Assembly (NCBI RefSeq): GCF_000420345.1
Contig: NZ_ATUT01000016.1
Coordinates: 1 to 49,052, forward strand
Length of the DNA stretch: 49,052 nt
Direction of reading: 5' to 3'
From: Faecalicoccus pleomorphus DSM 20574
GTDB taxonomy: Bacteria; Bacillota_I; Bacilli_A; Erysipelotrichales; Erysipelotrichaceae
Position 1 is the stretch's first letter. Every line of letters starts with the position of its first letter. The position numbers and the translations under genes are program-made. Below, one piece after another: positions 40,929-49,052 of this stretch. The notes under the pieces are model-generated. The model had not been told where the DNA came from and did no database searches. It saw nothing but the letters and a program-made list of their open reading frames with translations.

Positions 40929-41680
40929 AAATAAATCGGTGTGTTTTTCTCCATGATTTCCTGTGAAAGCTTCATGCTGGCAAACATAAATTCAAACTGT
41001 TTTCCATGGCTGCAGCGAGCACAATAATGCGCCATTTCCTGCAAGTATCGTGGATCTTCCTCTTCTAGATCCACAATGATAAACCAATGTGTCGGTTTAT
41101 CTACCATGATTCGTTCCTTAAAATAGATCGAACGTACATTCGCATGTTCTTTTCCGTATTTGATCAAAGTCTCTTTTAGATCATCCACATTTTTTGGTGT
41201 ACGCAAGGAAACCTTCTCTCCTTTTAAGATTTGTGTTTCCTTTAAACCGGTATGACGAGGATGATCTTTTAATCCCAACAAGAACGGTGTTTGAAACGGT
41301 GTGTTGATACCATAAGGATCGACTACGATACCGGCAATATCCTTCTGTGCCATTTCCACAATTGGAATATACTGATCAAATGTCAACAACAACATCTTAC
41401 CGTTTTTAGAGCCGGCCCATTTTTCACTTTCTTCTTTGGAAGTAAAGAAAGGAAAAAAGCGCTGTTTATCCGTTGTTTGAATGGTCAAGATACTAAAATG
41501 TGTATCCGGTGGAAATGTCATATTTCCATGGTCATCCAGCTGTGGACTCTTATCCCAGGTAGCCGGCACAAACAACTGTGTTGTGATTAAAAGCTCCAGT
41601 ACCTTATTTCGATTCTGCGGTGTGTCCGTTTCCCGCAGATTTTTTAATGCTTCCTGCATTTCCCGATTCACAAAATTCAT
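40913..41680 (-). CDS. SseB-family protein
   Basis: A 255-residue protein with SseB N-terminal (LELLITTQLFVPATWD, PFFTSKEESEKWAG, FDQYIPIVEMAQKDIAGIVVDPYG) and C-terminal (VRSIYFKERIMVDKPTHWFIIVDLE) domains. SseB was named for enhanced serine sensitivity in E. coli; the molecular role is unknown. It is the last gene after tldD and tldE, 4 bases from the tldE stop. Given a possible D-serine system at 21-26 kb, the link to serine is suggestive only. Confidence 0.82.
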   Translation of the reverse strand: MNFVNREMQEALKNLRETDTPQNRNKVLELLITTQLFVPATWDKSPQLDDHGNMTFPPDTHFSILTIQTTDKQRFFPFFTSKEESEKWAGSKNGKMLLLTFDQYIPIVEMAQKDIAGIVVDPYGINTPFQTPFLLGLKDHPRHTGLKETQILKGEKVSLRTPKNVDDLKETLIKYGKEHANVRSIYFKERIMVDKPTHWFIIVDLEEEDPRYLQEMAHYCARCSHGKQFEFMFASMKLSQEIMEKNTPIYLKTDA

Positions 41681-41684
41681 AATT

Positions 41685-43010
41685 TTACTCCCCGCTTACT
41701 GCACATTCTTTAAAATAGATGCTTGGACTCTTTATTTGATGATAGCTCCAGTCCAGATCGCTACCCACTTGTTCTACTTTTTTCATCAGGTCCATGAAAT
41801 TACCGGCAACCGTGATTAAGGTTACGCTGCGATCTCTTTTTCCATCTTTGACAAGATAGCCCGATGCCTGCAAAGAAAAGTTGGTCGTCACAAAATCAAT
41901 TCCCGCATGTAATCCCTGCAGATCAGTAATGACCAGGCCATTCTTCATCGTTTCTTCCAGCTGTTGCAGTGATTTCTCTCCCGGTACGATACAACAGTTC
42001 ATCGGTGATACCCCTATCGTCGAGGCATAGCCGGATTTAAAACCATTTCCGGTACTTTCCGTCTGCATACAGCTTGCCGATTTTGTCGAATGTAATGCCT
42101 GTACAAATACACCGTCTTTGACTAAGACTTTCTTTCTGGTTGGGCAGCCTTCATCATCAAAGTTGGCAATGGTCAAAGCTTCGACATTACGCGGATCATC
42201 TTCAATCGTGATTTTCTCAGAAAAGATCTTTTCATTCCATTTGTCCTTTAAACAAGAGATTCCTTTATACAAAAGTTCTCCATTCCATAAACCGGTAAAA
42301 GCCGAAAACAACGAAGTCATCGCTTCGGTTTCAAAAATCACCGGTAAGGTCTGACTTGTCATTGAAGCCGCATTCAACTTTTCGATGGCTTTATCACAAA
42401 CTTTTTTCACAAACGCATCCAGATCCAGTGTCGATAGATCTTCGACAACTTCCACTTCATAGTTGACCTGCACATCGTTATTTTCGCCGGCTACGACATA
42501 GGCCATGATAATCTGCATGCGCTCTTCATCTTCTACATCCAATCCCAGCGAATTAGTAATCATACGCTTTCCGGAAGCTTCCTGATATCCCAGTTCATTG
42601 ACCTGCAGAATGCGTGGATCATAAGCTTTCAATTTACTTTCCAGTTGTTTTAGTACTTCTTTGACCTGTTCAACATCCGGAACGACCCACTTTGTAGGTT
42701 TATGTACACTTTCAAAAGGTTGCGGTGTGCGTATCTTGTCTTCTTCCTTGGATGAAATCGTTTTTGCCTGTTCAATCAAAGCTTGTAATACAGCATCCAT
42801 CTGATCATCTTCAATCTTTTCAAAGGCCATATTTGCCATTTTCTTTTGATAGACTCCACGAATGGAAGTTCCCAACACCTTACTTGTGGTAAATGTATCC
42901 AGCTTGCCTTCATACCATGTGACAGAGCGCTCCGAAGTCAAAGACTGATAGATTTCAAAACTTTCCAAGCCCAATTCCAAGGCACGATCGATCCATTTTT
43001 GCTTATTCAT
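41685..43010 (-). CDS. tldE: TldE/PmbA-like subunit of the TldD/E protease
   Basis: A 441-residue TldD/PmbA-family protein without the HExxxH zinc motif, as in TldE. Seen: EIYQSLTSERSVTWYEGKLD at the start, ITNSLGLDVEDEERMQ, NFDDEGCPTRKKVLVKDG and TESTGNGFKSGY. TldD and TldE form a heterodimeric metalloprotease that trims unfolded peptides, leader peptides of RiPPs and the CcdA antitoxin. It overlaps tldD by 8 bases. No RiPP precursor is apparent nearby. Confidence 0.9.
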   Translation of the reverse strand: MNKQKWIDRALELGLESFEIYQSLTSERSVTWYEGKLDTFTTSKVLGTSIRGVYQKKMANMAFEKIEDDQMDAVLQALIEQAKTISSKEEDKIRTPQPFESVHKPTKWVVPDVEQVKEVLKQLESKLKAYDPRILQVNELGYQEASGKRMITNSLGLDVEDEERMQIIMAYVVAGENNDVQVNYEVEVVEDLSTLDLDAFVKKVCDKAIEKLNAASMTSQTLPVIFETEAMTSLFSAFTGLWNGELLYKGISCLKDKWNEKIFSEKITIEDDPRNVEALTIANFDDEGCPTRKKVLVKDGVFVQALHSTKSASCMQTESTGNGFKSGYASTIGVSPMNCCIVPGEKSLQQLEETMKNGLVITDLQGLHAGIDFVTTNFSLQASGYLVKDGKRDRSVTLITVAGNFMDLMKKVEQVGSDLDWSYHQIKSPSIYFKECAVSGE

Positions 43011-44391
43011 TTGCCGTACCTCCTACTGTAATACTGGAAACACGAATAGCCGGCTGTCCGACATCGACCGGAATACTACCGGAAGCCGAACCACACATAC
43101 CCTGTGCTCTTTCCAGATTGTTGCTGACTTTATCGATGTTCATCAAAATATCTTTTCCGTTTCCAATTAACGATGCACCCTTTACCGGATACGTGATCTT
43201 TCCGTTTTCGATCATATAGCCTTCATTAACCGCAAAGTTAAACTCCCCGGTTTGTGGATTGACACTGCCGCCCCCCATCTTTTTGGCATACAACCCTTTT
43301 TGAATACCGGCAAACAGATCTTCAAAAGAATCCTTTCCCGGCGCAATATACGTATTCGACATACGAGATGTCGGCTCAAATTTATACGACTGACGACGAC
43401 CGGAACCGGTACTTTCCATATGCATGCGTCTGGCATTTAATCGATCGATCATATAGCTTTGAAGAACACCATCCTTGATCAAGACACGTTTAACCTGTGG
43501 ATTTCCTTCATCATCTATATTTTCACTGCCCCAGGCACCCGGAATCGTACCATCATCAATAGCTGTTACACAATCACTGGCAATCTTTTCATTCAACTTT
43601 CCGGTAAAGACACTCTGGTTTTTCGCAACCGATGTGGCCTCCAAAGAATGACCACAGGCTTCATGGAAAATAACTCCACCAAAGCCATTATCGATGACTA
43701 CCGGCATTTTTCCTGACGGACAGTCCTTTGCCTCTAATAAAACCAATGCTGTGCGCGCAGCCTCTTTTCCAATCGATTCTGGTGTGGTCTGATCAAAGAA
43801 TTCCAATCCCTGACTAGCCCCCGGACTATCGCTTCCGGACTGCATGGAAGAAGCATCCTGCGCAAAAGCCGTGATGGGCATACGCACACGAGTACGTGTG
43901 TCCTTGACAAATTTTCCTTCACTGGTGGAAATCTGTACCTTCTGGCGCACACTGCTTAAAGAGCCGGTCACTTTTACAATGCGATCATCCGCTTCTTTAG
44001 CAGCTTTATACGCTCTTTTCAACAACGCTACCTTTTCCTCTAAAGAGGCTTCGATCGGATTTTTGACGATCGGATGATGATTTTCAATCACCGATTCCGT
44101 TAGACGGATTGTTACTTCCCGATTACTTGTACCCAAAGCGCTCTTTAAATCATCCACCAGCGCAAAAATCGTATTCTGATCCAACTCATTTGTATATCCA
44201 TAAACGGACTGTACACCTTTATACAGACGAATTCCAATGCCCGCACGAACCACACGGTTCATCTCTTCGACATCACCATTTAACATTGAGATTCCTTCAC
44301 TGATCGTATCTTCTTCAAAAAGCTCTGCAAAATCCGCTTCACTTTGCATACAACGCGAAAGAATCACTTCACATTGTTCTTTGGTTAACAT
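43003..44391 (-). CDS. tldD: TldD metalloprotease subunit
   Basis: A 462-residue TldD. The zinc motif HExxxH is GGVIFHEACGHSLEATSV near residue 240. NIDDEGNPQVKRVLIKDGVL, MESTGSGRRQSYK and the C-terminal MCGSASGSIPVDVGQPAIRV are typical. It is the catalytic partner of the TldE encoded next. GGAGGT precedes ATG 44391, and TATAAT on the minus strand (44412-44417) lies just upstream, right after the nanE terminator, so the operon probably starts here. Confidence 0.93.
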   Translation of the reverse strand: MLTKEQCEVILSRCMQSEADFAELFEEDTISEGISMLNGDVEEMNRVVRAGIGIRLYKGVQSVYGYTNELDQNTIFALVDDLKSALGTSNREVTIRLTESVIENHHPIVKNPIEASLEEKVALLKRAYKAAKEADDRIVKVTGSLSSVRQKVQISTSEGKFVKDTRTRVRMPITAFAQDASSMQSGSDSPGASQGLEFFDQTTPESIGKEAARTALVLLEAKDCPSGKMPVVIDNGFGGVIFHEACGHSLEATSVAKNQSVFTGKLNEKIASDCVTAIDDGTIPGAWGSENIDDEGNPQVKRVLIKDGVLQSYMIDRLNARRMHMESTGSGRRQSYKFEPTSRMSNTYIAPGKDSFEDLFAGIQKGLYAKKMGGGSVNPQTGEFNFAVNEGYMIENGKITYPVKGASLIGNGKDILMNIDKVSNNLERAQGMCGSASGSIPVDVGQPAIRVSSITVGGTANE

Positions 44392-44421
44392 ACTGCACCT
44401 CCAATATCCCCATTATAACAA

Positions 44422-44444
44422 AAAAGACCTCTAAAAGGTCTTTT
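44422..44444 (-). terminator. Terminator of nanE
   Basis: AAAAGACCT / AGGTCTTTT (9 bp, loop CTAAA) overlaps the nanE stop and is followed by T on the minus strand. Confidence 0.75.
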
Positions 44445-45126
44445 ATTGAATCGCATCTACAAATCTTTTTGTGATGACCTGAGGACGCGTAATGATGGAA
44501 CCCACAACTACGCTGTAAGAACCGATCTCCAAAACACGTCTTGCCTTTTCCGGTGTATCGATATTTCCTTCGGCAATGATAGGACGATCGATCTTAGAAA
44601 CCAGTTCACGGATGATTTCAAAATCATTGGATTCAATATGCAATCCCTTTGATTCTTCGGTATATCCTACCAAAGTAGTACCGACAAAATCAAATCCTAA
44701 TTCAGCGGCATGCAACATTTCATCCAAGGTTGAACAATCCGCCATCAAAAGCTGTTCCGGATATTTAGCACGAATATCTTTATAGAATTCATCCAAAGTC
44801 TTTCCATCCGGACGTACATGACAAGTCGCATCTAAAGCGATTACTTCCGGACCGGCTTCCATTAACTCATCAATCTCCTTCATTGTCGGTGTGATGTAAA
44901 CCGGATTATCGCCATAGTTGCGCTTAATGATACCAATGACCGGTAAATCTACCTGTTTTTTGATTTCAATGATATCACTCACACTATTGGCACGAATTCC
45001 TTTGGCGCCACCCTGTTTTGCTGCGACGGCCATACGGCCCATAATAAAGGAAGAATGCAGCGGTTCTTCCGGCAAAGCCTGACAGGAAACAATCAGCTTG
45101 CCCTTAACTTGATCCATCTTTTTCAT
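44443..45126 (-). CDS. nanE: N-acetylmannosamine-6-phosphate 2-epimerase
   Basis: A TIM-barrel epimerase of about 227 residues. [16 protein letters not shown] at the start, [17 protein letters not shown] (catalytic Lys), [24 protein letters not shown] and [11 protein letters not shown] (catalytic Glu) are the NanE signatures. It converts ManNAc-6-P to GlcNAc-6-P in sialic acid use. No other nan gene is nearby. The start is uncertain: ATG 45126 or 45117, both with weak ribosome sites. The gene is preceded by a leader with two terminator hairpins, suggesting conditional read-through. Confidence 0.9.
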   Translation of the reverse strand: MKKMDQVKGKLIVSCQALPEEPLHSSFIMGRMAVAAKQGGAKGIRANSVSDIIEIKKQVDLPVIGIIKRNYGDNPVYITPTMKEIDELMEAGPEVIALDATCHVRPDGKTLDEFYKDIRAKYPEQLLMADCSTLDEMLHAAELGFDFVGTTLVGYTEESKGLHIESNDFEIIRELVSKIDRPIIAEGNIDTPEKARRVLEIGSYSVVVGSIITRPQVITKRFVDAIQ

Positions 45127-45151
45127 ATCTTTATGATACCACACTCCCTAA

Positions 45152-45204
45152 AAAAATTGGGTATTTCCCAAAGAAAAAACTCGTATAATTTCCATTATAC
45201 GAGT
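45152..45204 (-). terminator. Two tandem terminator hairpins in the nanE leader
   Basis: On the minus strand ACTCGTATAAT / ATTATACGAGT (11 bp, 45179-45204) is followed by six T; then TTGGG / CCCAA (around 45157-45171) is followed by seven T. They lie between the nanE promoter and gene, and also after the MATE stop at 45297. Confidence 0.7.
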
Positions 45205-45247
45205 CAAACAATAGGTCGAATGGTTTCCTATTTATTTTCACAACATC

Positions 45248-45276
45248 ATTATAAGCCTATCAAAACAATATGTAAA
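45248..45276 (-). promoter_or_regulatory. Promoter between MATE 3 and nanE
   Basis: On the minus strand TTTACA (45271-45276) and TATAAT (45248-45253) are 17 bases apart. The -35 overlaps ACAAAACGGTTTACA, which resembles a CcpA cre site with mismatches. The transcript would have a leader of about 115 nt before nanE. Confidence 0.6.
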
Positions 45277-45296
45277 CCGTTTTGTGTTTCGCTGCT

Positions 45297-46658
45297 TTAT
45301 CCTTCTATTTCCAGACGTTTTAAATGCTTCCATTCCCGTAAGACAAAAATCAGGGAAACGACAAAGGCTACGCCATCCGCAACCGGCGCACTATACATAA
45401 TTCCATCTAAACCTAAAAAATGAGGTAGGATCAAGACCAGCGGTATAAAGAACAATACCTGTCTTGTCAAAGATAGCACCATACCTTTTAATGGTTTCCC
45501 AACAGCTGAAAAATAGCCGGAGGAAATAATCTGAATACTGATCACACAGCTTAAAGATAAAAAGATCTTCATGAAATGTGTGGCAAATTCAAAATATAAT
45601 GGATCTCCGGTTCCAAACACGGAAAGGATCGGTGCCGTAAACAACTGAAAACAAGCCCAGCCAATAATCGAAACAGCCAAACCATAGCTTAAAGAAAGCC
45701 GCAAGGTTTGACGTACCCTTTCATACGATTTAGCACCATAGTTAAAACCAACGATGGGCTGTGTTCCTTGTGAAATACCAATAATTACGGCCATCAAGAT
45801 CGAATTGACCTTCATCACGATTCCACAGGCTGCCAACGGAATATCCTGTCCATAGACGGAAAACTGACCATAATATACCAGTGAATTATTTAAAACGATC
45901 TGCACGACAAGAATGGCACACTGATTGATCGATGCACTGATACCGATAGCCGCCGTTTCCAGCGTTTGATGAAGAGAAAAACGGAAGTCTTTTCGTTCCA
46001 GTTGAACATGTTTAAAGTTTTTTAAGTAAATCGCACCAACCACAAACGAACCAACCTGACCGATCACAGTCGCCCAGGCAGCCCCGGCAACACCCATACT
46101 GAAAATAAAGATAAAGATCGGATCCAGGATCGTATTCATAACAGCACCGACCAACATACAAGCCATAGAGTATTTTGGACTACCATCGGCACGAATCATA
46201 TTACTGAGAACATTAGTACCGATCAAAAACGGTGCTCCTAATGTCGTGATCGAAGTATATTGCAACGCATAAGGCAAAATACGATCTGTAGCCCCAAATG
46301 CCCGCATCAAAGGTGTCAGAAACAAGAACACAAGGATCACATAGATCACACTGCTGATCAACATAGCCATGATTCCGTTTCCAATTACGTGTCTTGCCCT
46401 ATCATTTTCTTTAGCACCCAGATATAAAGAAAAACGAGAAGCCGATCCGATTCCAATCAACAACGAGATAGCCAGTGTAATCGTAGTTAAAGGGAACGCA
46501 ACATTGGTGGCCGCATTCCCTAAATAACCAACACCCTGACCGATAAAAATCTGATCGACAATATTATATAATGAGCTTACCAGCATTGAAATGATGCTGG
46601 GAATCGCAAAACTTCTTAACAGCTTTGACGGCTTTTCAATTCCAAGAATATTCTCCAT
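45297..46658 (-). CDS. MATE-family exporter 3 (host copy)
   Basis: A 453-residue MATE transporter with twelve helices: FAIPSIISMLVSSLYNIVDQIFIGQGVG at the start, SRFSLYLGAKENDRARHVIGNG and IVGFNYGAKSYERV. It exports drugs or metabolites by ion antiport. Its codon use matches the AT-rich host, unlike the two island MATE genes. ATG 46658 follows AGGAG at 7 bases; the ATG at 46664 is too close to the site. It stands alone between two terminator/promoter regions. Confidence 0.92.
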   Translation of the reverse strand: MENILGIEKPSKLLRSFAIPSIISMLVSSLYNIVDQIFIGQGVGYLGNAATNVAFPLTTITLAISLLIGIGSASRFSLYLGAKENDRARHVIGNGIMAMLISSVIYVILVFLFLTPLMRAFGATDRILPYALQYTSITTLGAPFLIGTNVLSNMIRADGSPKYSMACMLVGAVMNTILDPIFIFIFSMGVAGAAWATVIGQVGSFVVGAIYLKNFKHVQLERKDFRFSLHQTLETAAIGISASINQCAILVVQIVLNNSLVYYGQFSVYGQDIPLAACGIVMKVNSILMAVIIGISQGTQPIVGFNYGAKSYERVRQTLRLSLSYGLAVSIIGWACFQLFTAPILSVFGTGDPLYFEFATHFMKIFLSLSCVISIQIISSGYFSAVGKPLKGMVLSLTRQVLFFIPLVLILPHFLGLDGIMYSAPVADGVAFVVSLIFVLREWKHLKRLEIEG

Positions 46659-46723
46659 ACACATCTCCTATTTACTTTCCACGAAATGCAGTATAAAGAT
46701 TTCATTAAGATTTTTCAAGTTTT

Positions 46724-48103
46724 TTATTTCTCAATATCGATCTTATCTTCTGCATCTACACGATAGTCTTCGGCATCCTCGATGGCTTCCTGCTCACTAT
46801 CATCCTGTGAATACAAATAAGATACATCCACGCTGATCTTTCCAATTCCATCTTTTGTCGGTTTTAAGCCCGATGCAGTAGCCATATAATACTCTACATG
46901 ATTAACCGTATCACCATCATATGTTGAAGTAATATCTGCTTTATAAATCAGCTTCAAAGAGCCTTCTCCACTTCCCTTTGCATATGTATAGTAAGCTGCG
47001 ATTTGATTCAATGAATTTACGGTAATTGTTTCTTTTCCAAAGTATTGATACGTTGTATCCTTTGCCTTTTTCATTACTTTATCATAGGTTCTGTCTAACA
47101 CCGTTTTGTGATCTTCTTTGGAAAGATCATCCCAGGTGCGATACACCTCTTCTAAGCCTTCTACTTCGATCGTCTTCGAGGCTTTAGTAACATCCAACTT
47201 TAAACTATTGGCCGTTTCCTTAGAATAATTGGCTGTAATTGTAACTTCATCCCCATTTGATAATTCGCCATTATTTTCAACTTCATAGGTCACACCATAA
47301 ATAAATGAAGTAATATCCGCATTAGTATGATCATAATCCGCAGTCCCTTCTACCGTTGCACTTCCCTCGCCATCATAGCCGGAGAAAGTTACCTGGACTT
47401 CGGAAACAAGATCAAGAGGTGTCTTTTTAAACATGTTGTATAAACCAAAGCCTACACATCCTACTAAAACAGCGACACACACAGATACAATAACAATCAA
47501 TGTTTTCTTACCCTTTGGATCTTTGGCAAATGACTGCAGCCTCTTAATTAAATTTTCTGTTCCCTGTTCAAATTTTGTACTATTCACACTTTCCCCTTTT
47601 TTATCCATACGCATAAAGAGGATGGCAACAATCAAATACGAGATATGCGCAAGAAATAAAATAATAAACGGAATTTTCATGGACTCAATGTTTTGAAGAT
47701 TATAGGCAGAAGATAACATACCATCAAAATCCATTCTTGCGACGCTGGAAAGAGCACTGACCGTAGAAACCCCATAGATCTCAAACAATAAAGCTACCAC
47801 ACTAATCACAAAAGGAATCACAGTCATTTCCTTTTTCTCTTTGAAATAGAAAATCTTTAATCCCCAGCCAATGACTAATAAAATCACCAGCAGTAAATCA
47901 ATGTAATACAATATGCAGGCAAAGCTCAAACCACTTAAAGAATTCGATAAGGCTGACGCATAATCCGACCATGAAGATCCACTGTTGGATAAATTTCCCA
48001 CGCCGGAATAACAAATCAGTGCCATCAATATCATCAAACCACCACTTACGATATTCGCAATATACAAATTCTTGTTTGTTAAATACTTTCTTAAACTTTT
48101 CAT
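46724..48103 (-). CDS. Membrane protein with large extracytoplasmic domain, unknown function
   Basis: A 459-residue protein. Four N-terminal membrane helices lie within about residues 12-165, followed by a short charged segment and a fifth helix (KTLIVIVSVCVAVLVGCVGF, about 205-225). About 230 residues outside follow, beginning LVSEVQVTFSGYDGEGSATV and ending in an acidic tail (EQEAIEDAEDYRVDAEDK). The external part looks like two beta-rich modules (a DUF similar to zinc-ribbon membrane-protein ectodomains). No enzyme motif is seen. It is a single gene; a role in envelope sensing or adhesion is only a guess. Confidence 0.75.
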   Translation of the reverse strand: MKSLRKYLTNKNLYIANIVSGGLMILMALICYSGVGNLSNSGSSWSDYASALSNSLSGLSFACILYYIDLLLVILLVIGWGLKIFYFKEKKEMTVIPFVISVVALLFEIYGVSTVSALSSVARMDFDGMLSSAYNLQNIESMKIPFIILFLAHISYLIVAILFMRMDKKGESVNSTKFEQGTENLIKRLQSFAKDPKGKKTLIVIVSVCVAVLVGCVGFGLYNMFKKTPLDLVSEVQVTFSGYDGEGSATVEGTADYDHTNADITSFIYGVTYEVENNGELSNGDEVTITANYSKETANSLKLDVTKASKTIEVEGLEEVYRTWDDLSKEDHKTVLDRTYDKVMKKAKDTTYQYFGKETITVNSLNQIAAYYTYAKGSGEGSLKLIYKADITSTYDGDTVNHVEYYMATASGLKPTKDGIGKISVDVSYLYSQDDSEQEAIEDAEDYRVDAEDKIDIEK

Positions 48104-48167
48104 ATACTTTCTCCTCTTAAATGTTTCATCAATCTATAACAATTTTATAACATAATTATACATATTT

Positions 48168-48683
48168 TACAGATAAAATTTATATGATTTAGTTGTCATT
48201 TCAAATCCAGTACCATCATCATAGTTATAGTAAGGTATTGGTTCATAGCTAATATAATCTTGTCCTTAAGAAAATTATGTAGATTTCATTACCTTCTCTT
48301 CTTTAATTTCGTAATCATCGATTATCAAACGTTCTATATGCTGAGCCCCATATGGGCAGTATCTCTATATATACCAATTCCATCTGGATCTACTTCTAAA
48401 CCCGAATGAGAAGCAGTTGTTTTCCCAATTTCAACTAACTGATTGCTATATGTTAATTGTATAAGCATAATCGGCCTTACATGTTCCACCTTTGATAATC
48501 AGTTCTATTATCCCATCATGATCAATATCATAAAGAGAATACTCTGCGACACTTATCTCGTCTGTTTCTATTTTTCGAGCAAACTTATTAACTTCATCTT
48601 TATAAGCTTTTAATATTTTAGAGTTATCTGCTGTTTTATTTTCTGATTTGTTTTCGATTTTAATATATTTCCATTTTCCATCT
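48168..48683 (-). pseudogene. Decayed gene for a calcium-dyad (DxDxDG) secreted or lipoprotein-like protein
   Basis: On the minus strand, pieces in shifting frames read KAYKDEVNKFARKI...YSLYDIDHDGIIELIIKGG, then NQLVEIGKTTASHSGLEVDP, then HIERLIIDDYEIKEEK, then GQDYISYEPIPYYNYDDGTG, ending TTKSYKFYL. At least two frameshifts and a stop separate them. DIDHDGIIELII is an EF-hand/dockerin-like repeat common in Firmicutes hypothetical lipoproteins. The N-terminus with signal peptide is missing. This fills most of the 628-base gap after 48103. Confidence 0.6.
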
Positions 48684-48731
48684 TTTTAAATATTTAAGGC
48701 TCATCCTTTGCACATAAAGGGTAACAATCCT

Positions 48732-49052
48732 TTATTTATCGTGTCTTTTTGATAAAGCATCTCGATATTTCACCCTTTTTGGTGACATTATCGCCATTTT
48801 GATGAACTTTAGAACTTTATCATATCGGTCTTTAGGCTCATTCATAATAAACCAAAATAAATTCATCCAGTCTTGCAGATTTTCTCTTTCATAACCTCCA
48901 TGTGCTCTCATAAATTTTTTAAGTAACATATGGAGATGATTGACTGGATATAATGGATTCTCTTTATCGTTCAGCTGTTTTATTTCATTAGATAAATATA
49001 CTTCATTTTTTAATCCCAGTTCTTCAACAAGTATGTTATGAGATTTTTCTTC
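48732..49052 (-). CDS. IS1595-like transposase, C-terminal part (5' end outside window)
   Basis: The minus-strand frame is open to the window edge and ends at 48732, giving about 106 residues. VNHLHMLLKKFMRAHGGYER then LQDWMNLFWFIMNEPKDRYD is the C-terminal pattern of IS1595/ISXO2-like transposases, with the same VNxLH...K...H.G...LQ.W/Y spacing as the fragment at 1-312, though the two are not close copies. Whether the upstream catalytic part is intact cannot be seen. Confidence 0.55.
   Translation of the reverse strand, partial: EEKSHNILVEELGLKNEVYLSNEIKQLNDKENPLYPVNHLHMLLKKFMRAHGGYERENLQDWMNLFWFIMNEPKDRYDKVLKFIKMAIMSPKRVKYRDALSKRHDK

Overview
The window reads as a chromosome segment of a low-GC, Gram-positive Firmicute, most likely of the class Erysipelotrichia (Erysipelotrichaceae-like gut bacterium). 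Evidence: AT-rich DNA with strong Shine-Dalgarno sites; the Firmicutes gene string yqeG-yqeH-yhbY-nadD-yqeK-rsfS-yqeM, with nadD fused to yqeK; NiaR next to the nad genes; and a cell-wall cluster resembling the intrinsic D-Ala-D-Ser loci known from Clostridium innocuum relatives. The taxonomic call is inference; no rRNA is present.

Layout. 1-650: tail of an IS1595-like transposase, then tRNA-Ile and tRNA-Ala under their own promoter. 842-5275 (minus): de novo NAD operon nadA, nadB-nadC fusion, niaR, then a CPBP membrane protease. 5412-6620 (plus): MalY/PatB-like aminotransferase. 6667-15086 (minus): a sugar-utilisation locus (DUF3284 protein, BglG/MtlR-type activator, two EIIA, EIIB, galactitol-type EIIC, Gfo/Idh oxidoreductase, LacX-like epimerase, TIM-barrel isomerase, YjbQ-like protein) whose substrate I cannot name. 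15195-25974 (minus): one almost gapless run of twelve genes from murF through a VanG-like ligase, an alanine/serine racemase, a VanT-like membrane protein, a COG2509 flavoprotein, the yqeG...yqeM housekeeping string and mtnN. 26.0-26.37 kb: a divergent intergenic region with a candidate structured ncRNA, followed by a HIT protein. 27373-31713 (minus): cca, rmuC, macrodomain, mnmM, flavodoxin, ferritin.

31.87-39.98 kb is a foreign, GC-richer island: an orphan tail that looks like a diversity-generating-retroelement (DGR) variable region, a small HTH/zinc-finger protein, two large serine recombinases (the second broken by two 1-base deletions) and a cargo of nitroreductase, two MATE exporters (the second frameshifted in a T8 run) and a GNAT acetyltransferase. 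It is flanked by a perfect 20-bp inverted repeat at 31793-31812 and 40042-40061. One copy lies in a possible small RNA; the other lies in the 3' trailer of tRNA-Pro(GGG), so the two predicted transcripts are complementary over 20 nt.

40.29-40.92 kb is a scrapyard of four truncated sugar genes joined at a microhomology. Host genes resume at 40913 (minus): sseB-tldE-tldD, nanE with a terminator-bearing leader, a third MATE exporter and a membrane protein with a large external domain. A decayed lipoprotein-like gene and a second IS1595-like transposase fragment close the window.

The most interesting items are the VanG/VanT-like cell-wall cluster, the uncharacterised TIM-isomerase/YjbQ sugar operon, the pseudoknotted ncRNA candidate, the sRNA/tRNA-trailer complementarity and the orphan DGR-like tail.
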